64,000 nucleotides of DNA from Opitutus sp. GAS368 (GTDB lineage: Bacteria > Verrucomicrobiota > Verrucomicrobiia > Opitutales > Opitutaceae). Positions 39,691-50,799 of the stretch are shown in pieces; the stretch's first letter is position 1, and each line of letters opens with the position of its first letter. Location: contig NZ_LT629735.1 in assembly GCF_900104925.1 (NCBI RefSeq), positions 186,001 through 250,000 on the forward strand. The letters are read 5' to 3'. Position numbers and translations under genes: made by a program. The notes below the pieces were generated by a model. The model was given only the letters and a program-made list of their open reading frames with translations. It did not search any database and was not told where the DNA came from.

Positions 39691-42345
39691 ATGCATACAT
39701 TTCTGGACCTGCCCACCACCTATTTCGTTTGTTGCGTCGTAAATCTGGCGCTGAGTCTGGCCTTGGTCCTGGTGCTTTTTACCAGCCGGACCTATCCCGG
39801 CTTTCGCCAGTGGGTGCTGGCGTCGACCAGCGTGTTCCTGTCGATGGCCATGCTGGCAATGTTGAATCTGGAACTGCTGCCGCCGGCGCCGGCCACCCTG
39901 CTGATCAACCTGACGTTTTTTGCCCACCCGCTGCTGGTGGCCGGCGGCCTGCGGTACTTTTCCGGCCAACCGCCGCGAAACTGGGTCGCCTATGTGGTGA
40001 TGACGCTGGTCGCAGGCATCGCCATTTTTTTCACTTATGCCCGGCCGGACCCGAATGCCCGGGTGTTCCTGCTGTCGCTCATGTTGGTGCCGCTTTTCGC
40101 CGACTGCGCGGGGTTGGTCCGGCGCGTAAAACCCTTCGCCCATCCGGCCATCAAACACAGTCTGATCGCCACGTTCGGCCTGCTTTCCGCGTGGAACCTG
40201 CTGCGCGTGCCGCTCGGACTCGGGTTCATCAGTTGGAACGGGCACGGCGTGCCCGCACCGATCCTCGCCGCGGGCACGATCATCATCCTGACCGCCGCGA
40301 ACATCTGCATCAGCATCGGCGTGATCCTGCTGAATTTCGCCCGCGCGCAGGACTCGTTGCATGAGAGCGAGGAGCGGTTCCGCTCCGCGATGCATCACTC
40401 GCCCATCGGCATGTCGCTGGTCACGCTCGACGGCCGCTGGCTTGAGGTCAATCCGGCGCTGTGCGCCATCGTCGGCTACACGCGGGAGGAGATGTTGAAC
40501 CGGGACTTTCAATCGGTCACCCACCCCGATGACCTGCCGGCCGACCGGAGCGCCATCGCCCAACTCGTGGCGCGGCAGACCGCCAGCTATCAGCGCGAAA
40601 AACGCTACCTGCACAAGGACGGACGCACCGTCTGGGTGCAGGTGCACGTCTCCCTCATCCTCACCGCCGACGGCCGCCCGCAGTATCTCGTCTCCCAGAT
40701 CGTGGACGTCACCGAACGCAAGAAAACCGAGCAGGCCCTTCGCGAGCACCAGACGAAGCTGATCCTGGCGATGGACGCCGCCAAACTGGGCCACTGGGAA
40801 TATGAGGTCACGGCCGGGGTTCTCCGGATCGATGAAAACTTCTGCAAGCTCCTCGGCCTGCAGGGCACCCGCAAAGGCGGCATGCAAATGAAGCGGGAGG
40901 AATACGTGCGCCGGTTCATCCCGCCCGAGGAATCAGCCGGGGTGGCGGTGGAATTGCAGCGGGCCATCGAAACGGCCGACCCGCACTATTCGCGGCAGGT
41001 TGAACACCGGTTCCTGCGAGCCGACGGCTCGACCGGCGTGATGTCGGTGCGCATGGCCATCGAGAAGGATGCCACCGGTCGCACGGTGCGCGCCTACGGC
41101 CTGAGCCAGGATATCACGGAGCAGACCCAGGCGGCGCAGCGGCAGCGCGCCCTGGAGGAGCAGCTGCGGCACGCCCAGAAGCTGGATGCGCTCGGCACGC
41201 TGGCCGGGGGCATCGCCCACGACTTCAACAACATCCTCACGGGCATCATGGGCAACCTGCAGCTGGCGGAACTGGAACTGCCGGCCAACCATCCCTCCCT
41301 GCCGCGGCTACGCGAGGCGAACCGCGCCAGCCAGCGGGCCCGCGATCACATCGCCCGGGTCCTGACTTTCAGCCGCCGTTACCAAGGCGACCGCATCGCC
41401 GTCCCGCTCGGTCCCATCGTGCATGAAGCCGTGCAATTGCTGCGCGCCAGCCTGCCGGCCAACATCGAGATCCGCACGGTGATCGCCGCCGACTGCCCGC
41501 CCGTGCTCTGCGACGCGACCCAGATCCATCAGGTCCTGATGAACCTCGGGACGAACTCCGCGCATGCCATGCGCAACACCACCGGCTTGCTGGAGATTTC
41601 GCTCCACCCGGTCACCCCCGGCCAACTGCTGCTGGAGCAGTATCCCCAGGTGGACCCCAGCCACCGGTTGCGGCTGACGGTGCGGGACACCGGCGCGGGC
41701 ATGGACCAGGTGGTGCTCTCCCGCCTTTTCGAACCGTTCTTCACCACCAAGGCGCCGAACGAAGGCACCGGCCTGGGTCTCGCCATGGTGCATGGCATCA
41801 TGCGGGACCACGGCGGAGCGATCACGATCGAAAGCGAGGTGGGGCGCGGCACCACGTTTGCGCTTTATTTCCCGGTCGCCACCCAGACGGCGCGCGGCCC
41901 CGCCGCCGCCAGCAATCCACCGATGCATCAGCAAGCGGCTTTCGGCGCGGGTCGCCGGATCATGCTCGTCGACGATGACGAGGTCATCCTGGCCCTGGGC
42001 CGGGACATTCTGCGGCGCTTTGGCTTTGTGCCCGAGGTGTTTGCCGATCCGCTGGCTGCATTGAGGCGGTTCGAGTCCGCCCCGGCCGAGTTTGCCGCTA
42101 TAATCAGCGACCTGACCATGCCGGGCATGAGCGGGATCGAATTGGCCCGGCATTGCGAAGCCATCCGCCCGGCTACGCCATTCATCCTCTCCTCCGGCTA
42201 TCTGGATGCCGACGCACACGGCGGGGCGCAGGCGTCTGGCGTCACCCATTTCGTCAACAAACCCTTCGACCTCGACGAGTTCCTGACCAAGTTGCGCAGT
42301 GCCTTGGAACGGACGCCTTTGGTCCCCGGGCAAGGCAAGCCCTGA
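39691..42345 (+). CDS. Membrane-bound hybrid sensor histidine kinase
   Basis: An 884-residue hybrid kinase. Six to seven membrane segments (about 1-215) form the sensor, with no known sensing motif. A first PAS domain (about 225-345) begins [17 protein letters not shown], and a second PAS/PAC region spans about 350-475. The NtrB-like dimerisation domain carries the phospho-histidine in [12 protein letters not shown] (H510). The ATPase has [17 protein letters not shown] and [14 protein letters not shown]-terminal receiver has [10 protein letters not shown] and the phospho-aspartate in ISDLTMPG (D807). The ATG at 39691 is chosen because the first helix follows. It lies between alr and an IS element and appears inserted into an older alr-ugd junction. 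Its signal and output are unknown. Confidence 0.85.
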   Translation: MHTFLDLPTTYFVCCVVNLALSLALVLVLFTSRTYPGFRQWVLASTSVFLSMAMLAMLNLELLPPAPATLLINLTFFAHPLLVAGGLRYFSGQPPRNWVAYVVMTLVAGIAIFFTYARPDPNARVFLLSLMLVPLFADCAGLVRRVKPFAHPAIKHSLIATFGLLSAWNLLRVPLGLGFISWNGHGVPAPILAAGTIIILTAANICISIGVILLNFARAQDSLHESEERFRSAMHHSPIGMSLVTLDGRWLEVNPALCAIVGYTREEMLNRDFQSVTHPDDLPADRSAIAQLVARQTASYQREKRYLHKDGRTVWVQVHVSLILTADGRPQYLVSQIVDVTERKKTEQALREHQTKLILAMDAAKLGHWEYEVTAGVLRIDENFCKLLGLQGTRKGGMQMKREEYVRRFIPPEESAGVAVELQRAIETADPHYSRQVEHRFLRADGSTGVMSVRMAIEKDATGRTVRAYGLSQDITEQTQAAQRQRALEEQLRHAQKLDALGTLAGGIAHDFNNILTGIMGNLQLAELELPANHPSLPRLREANRASQRARDHIARVLTFSRRYQGDRIAVPLGPIVHEAVQLLRASLPANIEIRTVIAADCPPVLCDATQIHQVLMNLGTNSAHAMRNTTGLLEISLHPVTPGQLLLEQYPQVDPSHRLRLTVRDTGAGMDQVVLSRLFEPFFTTKAPNEGTGLGLAMVHGIMRDHGGAITIESEVGRGTTFALYFPVATQTARGPAAASNPPMHQQAAFGAGRRIMLVDDDEVILALGRDILRRFGFVPEVFADPLAALRRFESAPAEFAAIISDLTMPGMSGIELARHCEAIRPATPFILSSGYLDADAHGGAQASGVTHFVNKPFDLDEFLTKLRSALERTPLVPGQGKP

Positions 42346-42388
42346 GGCATCCCGGCGCCTGACATCCCCGATTGAGCATCAAGTCTCA

Positions 42389-42409
42389 CTAGATGTTTAG
42401 TCCCAGAGA
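42389..42409. repeat. Left terminal inverted repeat of the IS
   Basis: A perfect 21-base match to the reverse complement of 43424-43444. Weaker similarity (GTGGTGTG against CTGGTGTGGG) continues inward on both sides. Confidence 0.9.
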
Positions 42410-42452
42410 GAGGTGGTGTGATGAATCCAAGTGAGGTAACACCACAAGCTCT

Positions 42453-43444
42453 ATGGGACAGATACTTCACGGGTGCGCCCGCACGACAGCGGCGGTGCGT
42501 CGGACAATCCAACATAGTCAAGAGAGCCTAACGACTCTGGCTGACCGTTACGGGATCAATCCCAAGACGGTACATAAGTGGAGGAGACGCTCCACGGTGG
42601 AGGACGCTCGAATGGGGCCTAGGCCCCATTCGAGCGTCCTGAGCGTCGAGCAAGAGGCCATCGTCGTCGCGTTTCGCAAGCACACGTTGTTGCCCTTGGA
42701 TGACTGCCTATATGCCCTACAAGCCACGATCCCGGCGCTGACTCGCTCCGCCCTTCATCGATGCCTGGTTCGGCATGACATCAACCGGCTGCCGGATCTG
42801 GCTGGAGTGCAGCCCCTCAGAAGAAGAAATTCAAGTCGTACCCAATCGGCTATTTTCACGTTGATCTCACCGAGGTCCGTACCGCTGAAGGCAAGCTGTA
42901 CCTGTTCGTCGCAATTGATCGCACCTCAAAGTTCACTTTTGTGCGGCTCGTGCAGAAAGCCACCCGCAGGGCCGCTGGGGACTTCCTTCGAGATCTCACC
43001 CAGAGGGTGCCCTACAAGATCCATACGGTTCTTACCGACAACGGGACCCATTTCACATCCCCCGGCAACATCGCTTCGGCAGCTCCTTTGATCAAAGAGG
43101 CTCGGGCGCGCGGTGAGCTCTTTCTTGCCCACTCGTTCGAGCTTGCCTGTGCCGACCTCGACATTGACCACCGCCTGACAAAACCCAACCACCCCTGGAC
43201 TAACGGTCAGGTCGAACGAATGAATCGAACGATCAAACAAGCGACCGTGAGGACCTACTTCTACGACCTGCACAGCCAACTCCAGGAGCACCTCTATGCT
43301 TTCATCGACGCCTACAACTATGCGAAGCGACTCAAGACTCTGCACGGCCTAACCCCCTACCAATTTATTTGCTCTTGCTGGCAGAAGGAGCCTCAGCGAT
43401 TCATCCGCAACCCACACCAGGTTTCTCTGGGACTAAACATCTAG
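42453..43444 (+). pseudogene. IS481-family transposase broken by a frameshift
   Basis: DDE transposase in two frames. The first part, from ATG 42453 (MGQILHGCARTTAAVRR), has the helix-turn-helix LADRYGINPKTVHKWRRR. Around 42810-42825 the homologous frame shifts by -1: upstream ends LPDLAGVQP, downstream continues KKKFKSYPIGYFHVDLTEVR. The downstream frame holds all three catalytic acids: the D of FHVDL, the D of TDNGTHF and the E of GQVERMNR. It ends at TAG 43442-43444 in the right inverted repeat. A single lost base explains it. Programmed frameshifting is less likely because this family normally has one open frame, and no strong slippery site is seen. Confidence 0.85.
43424..43444. repeat. 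Right terminal inverted repeat of the IS
   Basis: Perfect inverted copy of 42389-42409. It ends in ACATCTAG and contains the transposase stop codon. Confidence 0.9.
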
Positions 43445-43445
43445 G

Positions 43446-43590
43446 CCCGGCAGGGTGGCGTCCACATCTCCCTCCCGGAATTCAGCGCGTGGGCCGCAAC
43501 CCGATCCCGTGGGAAATCCTGTCTTCGGTCGCCAAGCGGGTGCCACGGCTCTACCGCCCGGTGCTGGGCACCGGCACGCACCGCGGGCTC
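43446..43590 (+). pseudogene. Fragment of an alanine racemase 3' end
   Basis: Directly after the IS, the sequence closely follows the last part of alr: GGVHISLPEFSAWA matches NGVHISITEFSAWA. After a one-base loss the match continues in the next frame as NPIPWEILSSVAKRVPRLYR against DSIPWETLCSVTKRVPRFYR. Similarity is clear but well short of identity, so it is not a recent copy. It has lost its stop codon and runs into the convergent ugd gene. It is the remnant of an older or second alr copy. Confidence 0.8.
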
Positions 43591-44982
43591 TTACGCCGCG
43601 TCACCCTCGCGGCGGCGGCCCGCGGGCTTGCCGATGCCGGAGGCCTTGAAGCCGATCTTCCGCAGCGCGGCGAGGTCCACGATGTTGCGGCCGTCGAAGA
43701 GGAACGCCGGCTTGGGCATGCCCGCGAAAATCTTCGCGTAGTCGAGCGCCTTGAACTCGTCCCACTCGGTCACGATGGCGATGGCGTGCGCCCCGGCGCA
43801 GGCTTCGTAGGCGTCCTTCGCGACCGTCAGGCGCGGGTTCTCCCCGTCCTTGCCGAGCGTGTCGGCGACGATCTCGTGCGCCGGCACCTTCGGGTCGTAG
43901 ACCGAGACCTTGGCGTGCTCGGCCAGCAGATCGCGCACGACATTGATCGCGGCGGACTCGCGCGTGTCGTTGGTGTCCTTCTTGAAGGCGAAACCCAGCA
44001 CGGCGATTTTCTTGTCGGCAACGGTGTTGAAGAGCTCCTTCACGATCCGGCCGGCAAAACGCTTCTTCTGCCAGTCGTTGATGCCCACGACACTCGTCCA
44101 GTAGTCGGCGACCTCGGGCAGGCCGAAACTCTCGCAGAGGTAGGTCAGGTTGAGGATGTCCTTCTGGAAGCACGAGCCGCCGAAGCCGACGGAGCTCTTC
44201 AGGAATTTCGGGCCGATGCGGCTGTCCTTGCCGATGGCGTTGGCCACCTCGTCCACGTCGGCACCGGTCGCCTCGCAGAGGGCCGAGATGGAATTGATCG
44301 ACGAGATACGCTGCGCGAGGAAGGCGTTGGCGACCAGCTTGGAGAGCTCGGACGACCACAGGTTGGTCGTGATGATGCGGTCGCGGGGGATCCAGCGGGC
44401 ATAGACGCCGGCGAGGGTTTCCATGGCTTTCTCGCCTTCCGGCGTGCGCTCGCCGCCGATGAGGACGCGGTCGGGGTTGAGCAGGTCCTTGACCGCCGTG
44501 CCCTCGGCAAGGAACTCGGGGTTGGACAGCACGGAGAATTTCAGGCCCTTCGAGTTGGCGGCGACGATCGCCTTGATCGCGTCGGCCGTCTTCACCGGGA
44601 TGGTGGATTTCTCGACGATGATCTTCCCGGACTCGGCGTGCTCCGCGATGGTGCGGGCGACGGACTCGATGAAACGCAGGTCGGCGGCGCGGCCGGCGCC
44701 GACGCCGTAGGTCTTGGTCGGCGTGTTGACCGCCACGAAGATGATGTCCGCTTTCTTGATCTGGCCGGCGACGTCGGTGGAGAAGAACAGGTTCTTGCCC
44801 CGGGCCTGGTTGACGACGTCATCCAAGCCAGGCTCGAAGATCGGCAGGGTGCCGCTGTTCCAGGCGGCGATGCGCGCGGCGTTCATGTCCACCACCGTGA
44901 CGGTGATGTCGGGGCATTTCAGGGCGATCATGGCCATGGTCGGCCCGCCCACGTAACCGGCGCCAATGCAGCAGATGTTCAT
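43591..44982 (-). CDS. ugd: UDP-glucose 6-dehydrogenase
   Basis: Oxidises UDP-glucose to UDP-glucuronate using two NAD, for surface polysaccharides. The N-terminal Rossmann motif is [16 protein letters not shown], the catalytic cysteine is in [14 protein letters not shown], and the C-terminal domain has [15 protein letters not shown]. At 463 residues it resembles the longer, animal-type form. The ATG at 44982 starts [13 protein letters not shown]; 15 further in-frame codons upstream run through a hairpin and were rejected. A 23-base hairpin ends 7 bases before the start codon. Its 3' end meets the alr fragment. Confidence 0.93.
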   Translation of the reverse strand: MNICCIGAGYVGGPTMAMIALKCPDITVTVVDMNAARIAAWNSGTLPIFEPGLDDVVNQARGKNLFFSTDVAGQIKKADIIFVAVNTPTKTYGVGAGRAADLRFIESVARTIAEHAESGKIIVEKSTIPVKTADAIKAIVAANSKGLKFSVLSNPEFLAEGTAVKDLLNPDRVLIGGERTPEGEKAMETLAGVYARWIPRDRIITTNLWSSELSKLVANAFLAQRISSINSISALCEATGADVDEVANAIGKDSRIGPKFLKSSVGFGGSCFQKDILNLTYLCESFGLPEVADYWTSVVGINDWQKKRFAGRIVKELFNTVADKKIAVLGFAFKKDTNDTRESAAINVVRDLLAEHAKVSVYDPKVPAHEIVADTLGKDGENPRLTVAKDAYEACAGAHAIAIVTEWDEFKALDYAKIFAGMPKPAFLFDGRNIVDLAALRKIGFKASGIGKPAGRRREGDAA

Positions 44983-44989
44983 AATGAAA

Positions 44990-45012
44990 GAGGCCGGCAG
45001 AATGCCGGCCTC
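44990..45012 (-). terminator. Strong hairpin between ftsH and ugd
   Basis: On the minus strand GAGGCCGGCA pairs with TGCCGGCCTC (10 bp) around a TTC loop, followed by TTTCATT. It can end the ftsH transcript, but it also lies 7 bases before the ugd start codon, where it would cover the ribosome site of any read-through mRNA. Confidence 0.6.
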
Positions 45013-45041
45013 CGCAGAGAAAACCAAGGCTGATTTTACAC

Positions 45042-47048
<2,007 letters not shown>

Positions 47049-47163
47049 GGAGGAATGAGAGTGGTCGGGCAAGGTGTAGGTTCCGTCTGGATAAGTCAAA
47101 CGAACGACTGGCGGAAATATTGAGGCATTTTGCAGCGGAACCTGGCCGGAACCGCCGATTATG

Positions 47164-48216
47164 TCACGCCTTCCGGAAGCCCAGCCCGCCGCGCCGCACC
47201 ACGGCAAAGCCCTTGGCGCCAAGACTGAAACGCGTGTCGCGCCCGCGCTCCACTGCCGCCAGCAGCTGGTTGAAGCCTTGGCGCGACAAATCGGTCTCCG
47301 GCCGGACCGCGAGCAACCAGCGGTGCAGCGCCCGGCGAACCAGCGCCCGGGGCTTGCCCGCCAGCCGGCCCAAGTCGAGGCGGCCGCGCCGGTCGAGGGG
47401 CTTGAGTTCGTCCAGCCAGGCTTCGAGCGCCGCATCGTCGTCGTCCAGCAGTTCGCGCGACAACGCCGCGCCGGCAAGGGCATCGCGTCCGGCGGCCTTG
47501 ATCCAGGCCGGCAGCACCCGGCGCCGGATGCGGTTGCGGAAATGATCATCGGTGGCATTCGACGCGTCCTCACGCCACCCGGCGCCGGCCTTTTTCAGCG
47601 CGGCCGTGAGGTCGGCCTTCTTCAAGCTGAGCATCGGCCGCAGGTGCAGCCGCCCCTCGCCCATCGCCTGCACCGGCCGGGGTGCAGCGAGACCACCGGT
47701 CCCGCTGCCGCGCGCCAGCCGCATCAGCAGGCTCTCGGCGATGTCATCCTGCTGGTGCGCCAGCCAGAGCAGGCGGATTTTCCGCCGACCCATCTCGCGA
47801 CCGAAAAACTCAAAGCGCGCCGTGCGCGCCGCGGCCTCGCTGGCCGCCTTCGGCGCCTTGTGCCAGCGCCCCGCGACAAAGGTCACGCCGAGCGCCGCGC
47901 AGACTTGCGCGCAAAATTTCTCGTCCGCATCCGCCGCCTTCCCGCGCAGTCGGTGATTGAAATGCAGCACGACGAAATCCCGCCCCCATCGACCCGGCCC
48001 CTCCGCCCAGAAGATCAACAGCAGCGCGAGCGAGTCGGCCCCACCGGAAAAGGCCAGGGCCCAGCGGGACGGTCGGCCGCCCTTGTGCGTCTCCCGCCGA
48101 TACTCGGCGAACGCCCGCAGCATCGCCGCCGGATGCAGGGCCCCATGCGAAATCCGGGCCGCGAAAGCCTCGGCCACGGCGGGCCAGTCGGGTTTTGATT
48201 TGCCGGTGCGGGTCAT
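47164..48216 (-). CDS. tilS: tRNA(Ile)-lysidine synthase
   Basis: Modifies cytidine 34 of the minor isoleucine tRNA to lysidine so that it reads AUA. The PP-loop ATP motif SGGADS lies at residues 57-62. VLHFNHRLRGKAADADE and the LAHQQDDIAESLLMRL segment are also conserved. At 350 residues it lacks much of the usual C-terminal extension. The start ATG falls in the end of a TCATTCTGAGCG repeat, which supplies the AATGAC. It is upstream of ftsH on the same strand. Confidence 0.92.
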   Translation of the reverse strand: MTRTGKSKPDWPAVAEAFAARISHGALHPAAMLRAFAEYRRETHKGGRPSRWALAFSGGADSLALLLIFWAEGPGRWGRDFVVLHFNHRLRGKAADADEKFCAQVCAALGVTFVAGRWHKAPKAASEAAARTARFEFFGREMGRRKIRLLWLAHQQDDIAESLLMRLARGSGTGGLAAPRPVQAMGEGRLHLRPMLSLKKADLTAALKKAGAGWREDASNATDDHFRNRIRRRVLPAWIKAAGRDALAGAALSRELLDDDDAALEAWLDELKPLDRRGRLDLGRLAGKPRALVRRALHRWLLAVRPETDLSRQGFNQLLAAVERGRDTRFSLGAKGFAVVRRGGLGFRKA

Positions 48217-48293
48217 TCTGAGCGAAGCGAAGAATCCAGAATGATGTCCGTGACGATTATCCTGCTGGATCCTTCGCTGTGCTCAGGATGACA
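48212..48293. repeat. TCATTCTGAGCG-type inverted repeat overlapping the tilS start
   Basis: An 82-bp palindrome with left arm GTCATTCTGAGCGAAGCGAA and right arm TTCGCTGTGCTCAGGATGACA. The reverse complement of the left end gives the tilS start codon. The right end is 13 bp from the serS stop. Confidence 0.85.
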
Positions 48294-48306
48294 GGTGTCG
48301 TTGGCC

Positions 48307-49575
48307 TTATTTGAAACTCAGATACTCCTTGCCGAAATACGGCACGAGCGCCGCCGGCAGCTTCACGCGGCCGTCGGCCTGCAGGTTGTTTTCCAACAGC
48401 GCGGCCAGCACGCGCGGCACGGCGAGGCCCGAGCCGTTGAGGGTGTGCACGAGCTCCGGCTTGCCGGTTTCCTTGTTGCGGTAGCGGATCTGCGCGCGGC
48501 GCGCCTGGAAGGATTCGAAGTTCGAGCAACTGGACACCTCGAGCCAGCGCTTCTGGCCGGCGGCCCAGACCTCGAGATCGTATTTCTTCGACTGGGCAAA
48601 ACCGAGGTCGCCGCCGCACATCAGCAGCACGCGGTAGGGCAGCTCTAGTTTCTGCAGCAGGCGCTCGGCATCGGCGCGGAGCTTTTCCAGCTCGTCGTAG
48701 CTCGTGGCCGGGTGAACCCACTTGAGCAGCTCGACCTTGTCGAACTGGTGCACGCGGTTCAGCCCGCGCACGTCCTTGCCGTAGCTGCCGGCCTCGCGGC
48801 GGAAGCACGGCGTGTAGGCGCAGCGGCAGACCGGCAGCGCCGTCTCCTCGAGGATCTCGTCGCGGAAGAAATTGGTCAGCGGCACCTCGGCCGTCGGCAC
48901 GGCGTAGAGCTTGTCGGTCGTCTCATACATCTGGCCTTCCTTGTCGGGCAGCTGGCCGGTGGCCGTGGCGCTGGCGGCGTTGACGAAGATTGGTGGGCTG
49001 ACCTCGGTGTAGCCGGCCTTCACGTCCTCATCCAGGAAGAACTGCAACAGCGCGCGCGACAACTTCGCACCCTCGCCGATGAAGAACGGGAAACCCGCGC
49101 CCGTGACCTTGGCACCGCGGGGAAAGTCAATCAGGTTGCCGAAGCCGCCGATCTCCCAGTGCGGGACGGCGAGCTTCGAGGTCGCCTCGATGGAGCCGCG
49201 CGTGGCATGGACAGCGTTCTGCTCCGGCGTCTTGCCGTCCGGCACGGTGGCATGCGGGATGTTGGGCAGCGTGAGCAGGGCGGCGTGCAGCTTCTCCTCG
49301 ACGGACTTCAGCGCCTCTTCGGCGGCCTTGGCCTGCGCCGAGACGCCCTTCATCTCCACCACCTTGGCGAGGAATTCCGGCGAACCCTTCTTGAGCGCCA
49401 CCATCTCGTTGTTGGCGGCCTTTTGCTTGGCGCGCAGGGCCTCGACCTCGCCCAGCTGCGTGCGCCAGGCGGTGTCGAGCGCCAGCACGGCGTCAAGGTC
49501 GACGTCGAGGTGCTTCCGGGCGATGGCGGTGCGCACGGTTTCGGGCGATTCACGGAGAAGCTTGGGATCGAGCAT
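48307..49575 (-). CDS. serS: Seryl-tRNA synthetase
   Basis: Class II aminoacyl-tRNA synthetase charging tRNA(Ser). At 422 residues it is full length: an N-terminal coiled-coil arm that contacts tRNA (about 30-105, with LRAKQKAANNEMVALKK), motif 2 (FRREAGSYGKDVRGLNRVHQ) and motif 3 (LNGSGLAVPRVLAALLE). The start MLDPKLLRESPETVR is typical. It lies between tilS and a glycosyltransferase, with palindromic repeats on both sides. Confidence 0.97.
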   Translation of the reverse strand: MLDPKLLRESPETVRTAIARKHLDVDLDAVLALDTAWRTQLGEVEALRAKQKAANNEMVALKKGSPEFLAKVVEMKGVSAQAKAAEEALKSVEEKLHAALLTLPNIPHATVPDGKTPEQNAVHATRGSIEATSKLAVPHWEIGGFGNLIDFPRGAKVTGAGFPFFIGEGAKLSRALLQFFLDEDVKAGYTEVSPPIFVNAASATATGQLPDKEGQMYETTDKLYAVPTAEVPLTNFFRDEILEETALPVCRCAYTPCFRREAGSYGKDVRGLNRVHQFDKVELLKWVHPATSYDELEKLRADAERLLQKLELPYRVLLMCGGDLGFAQSKKYDLEVWAAGQKRWLEVSSCSNFESFQARRAQIRYRNKETGKPELVHTLNGSGLAVPRVLAALLENNLQADGRVKLPAALVPYFGKEYLSFK

Positions 49576-49636
49576 GACTGGCTAGGTTCAAGGGATATCC
49601 CGTCCGGGGAACAACCCTTTTCCGCGCGCGATTCTT

Positions 49637-49688
49637 CTGTAGCGGCGCTCTATGAGCGCCGTCCGGCGGTCACAGACCGCCGCTACAG
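49637..49688. repeat. TGTAG/CTACA palindromic repeat abutting a stop codon
   Basis: A 52-bp element from CTGTAGCGGCGCTCTATGAG to AGACCGCCGCTACAG, with hairpins GGCGCTCTATGAGCGCC and GCGGTCACAGACCGC. Its right edge touches the stop codon of the family 9 glycosyltransferase at 49689. Confidence 0.85.
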
Positions 49689-50675
49689 TCAGGCGTGCGC
49701 CAGGGCGGCCTTGGCCTGCGCCTTGTGCAGCGAGGCCTCGATCCGGTTGAAGAGGTAGAATACTTCCTTGGCCGAAAGCAGGTGCAGGTCGCCGACCGGG
49801 GCCTGGATGACGTAGTTCGTCGGGGACTTGAGCGGATAAGGCCCGTATTGCCGCGGGTCGGTCGGCCCGAAGAGCCCGATGGTCTTGAGGCCCATGGCCG
49901 CCGCCAGGTGCATCGGTCCGCTGTCGTTGGAAATGACCCAATCGGCTTTGCCGAGTAGCGCCGGCAGCGAGGTCAGGCTGGTGTTGCCCGTGAGATTGAG
50001 GAAAGTGCCGTCGGGGAACGCTTCCTTGCACGGCAGGTAGTTGTTGCCGGCCCACACGACCTTGCGGCCCCCCTCGCGAATCAGCTGCGCCGTGAGCTGG
50101 GCGTAGCCGTTCCACTTCTTGTTGCTCTGGCCGCTGTCGGGAAAAATCAGCACGGGGCGCTGGCCCTTGCGCGGCTCCATGAAGCTCAGGTTGAGCCGCT
50201 CCAGCTCGCGGAAGCGCAGCGGCCCGGCCAGGCGCGGCTCGGCGCCGACGGTGGTGCAGAATTGCAGGAGAATATCGAGCACGTGCGCCGCGCGACCGGC
50301 GGCGGGCAGCGGGATCTTCTCGCCGTAGAACATCCCCGCCCCTTCGCGCGCGTCCGCGCGGCCGACCTTGCGCTTGCCGCGCGCCCACTTGGTCATGAGC
50401 CCGGTGCGCAGCAGCCCCTGGAAATCCAGCACCAGGTCGAATTCCTTTTTCCGGACCTCGCGCATGGTGGTGAGGAACCCGCGCGCGCCCTCGTGGCGCC
50501 GGAACACGTAAACCTGGTCCACCGCGGTGCACGAGCGCACCAGCGGCGAGAAAATGTCGCGCACGATCCACGAAATGCGCCACTCCGGCCGCTGCGCCTT
50601 GATCGACGCCGCGACCTGCAATCCGTGAACGATGTCACGGAGCGCAGAGGGCTTGATGATGAGCATTTCCGGCAT
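49689..50675 (-). CDS. Glycosyltransferase family 9 (heptosyltransferase-like)
   Basis: A 328-residue GT9 protein, the family that adds heptoses or related sugars to lipopolysaccharide core in the cytoplasm. The N-terminal LIIKPSALRDIVHGLQVAAS matches the ADP-heptose transferase start, and the C-terminal donor-site region is WVISNDSGPMHLAAAMGLKT followed by LFGPTDPRQYGPY. The start at 50675 gives MPEMLIIKPSALRD; the ATG at 50666 is also possible. It is a close paralogue of the next gene and on the same strand. Confidence 0.88.
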   Translation of the reverse strand: MPEMLIIKPSALRDIVHGLQVAASIKAQRPEWRISWIVRDIFSPLVRSCTAVDQVYVFRRHEGARGFLTTMREVRKKEFDLVLDFQGLLRTGLMTKWARGKRKVGRADAREGAGMFYGEKIPLPAAGRAAHVLDILLQFCTTVGAEPRLAGPLRFRELERLNLSFMEPRKGQRPVLIFPDSGQSNKKWNGYAQLTAQLIREGGRKVVWAGNNYLPCKEAFPDGTFLNLTGNTSLTSLPALLGKADWVISNDSGPMHLAAAMGLKTIGLFGPTDPRQYGPYPLKSPTNYVIQAPVGDLHLLSAKEVFYLFNRIEASLHKAQAKAALAHA

Positions 50676-50799
50676 GGCGGACGGACTAGACCACGCTTTC
50701 TGCGTGGCGTTCCCAAGGTTGTTGGCGGGCAAAGAAACGCAAACGCGAACCCGTCGCCCCCGCGCTTTTTGCCGGATTTACCGGGCTTTCGCAGCCCCG

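Larger units (their letters stand above)
42389..43444 (+). mobile_element. IS481-family insertion sequence
   Basis: A 1,056-bp element. The ends are perfect 21-bp inverted repeats (42389-42409 and 43424-43444) that begin CTAGATGTTTAGTCCC. With TGT...ACA as the true ends, the flanks read ACTAGA and TCTAGG, matching the NCTAGN target known for IS481. The base composition is visibly less GC-rich than the surroundings, which suggests recent arrival. It holds one transposase gene interrupted by a frameshift. Confidence 0.88.

Noticed and set aside
42800-42830. Programmed -1 frameshift in the IS transposase
   Set aside because: The family normally has one continuous frame, and no strong slippery heptamer or following pseudoknot is visible. 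A single-base loss is simpler.
43369-45033. Plus-strand open frame running from the IS end across ugd
   Set aside because: It joins the IS end, the alr fragment and the antisense of ugd. Only the alr-like part has any homology, and that is described as a pseudogene.
50676-50799. Hairpins CCACGCTTTCTGCGTGG and GGGCTTTCGCAGCCC as terminators
   Set aside because: Stems are short, and neither is followed by a T run in the direction of transcription of the flanking glycosyltransferase genes.
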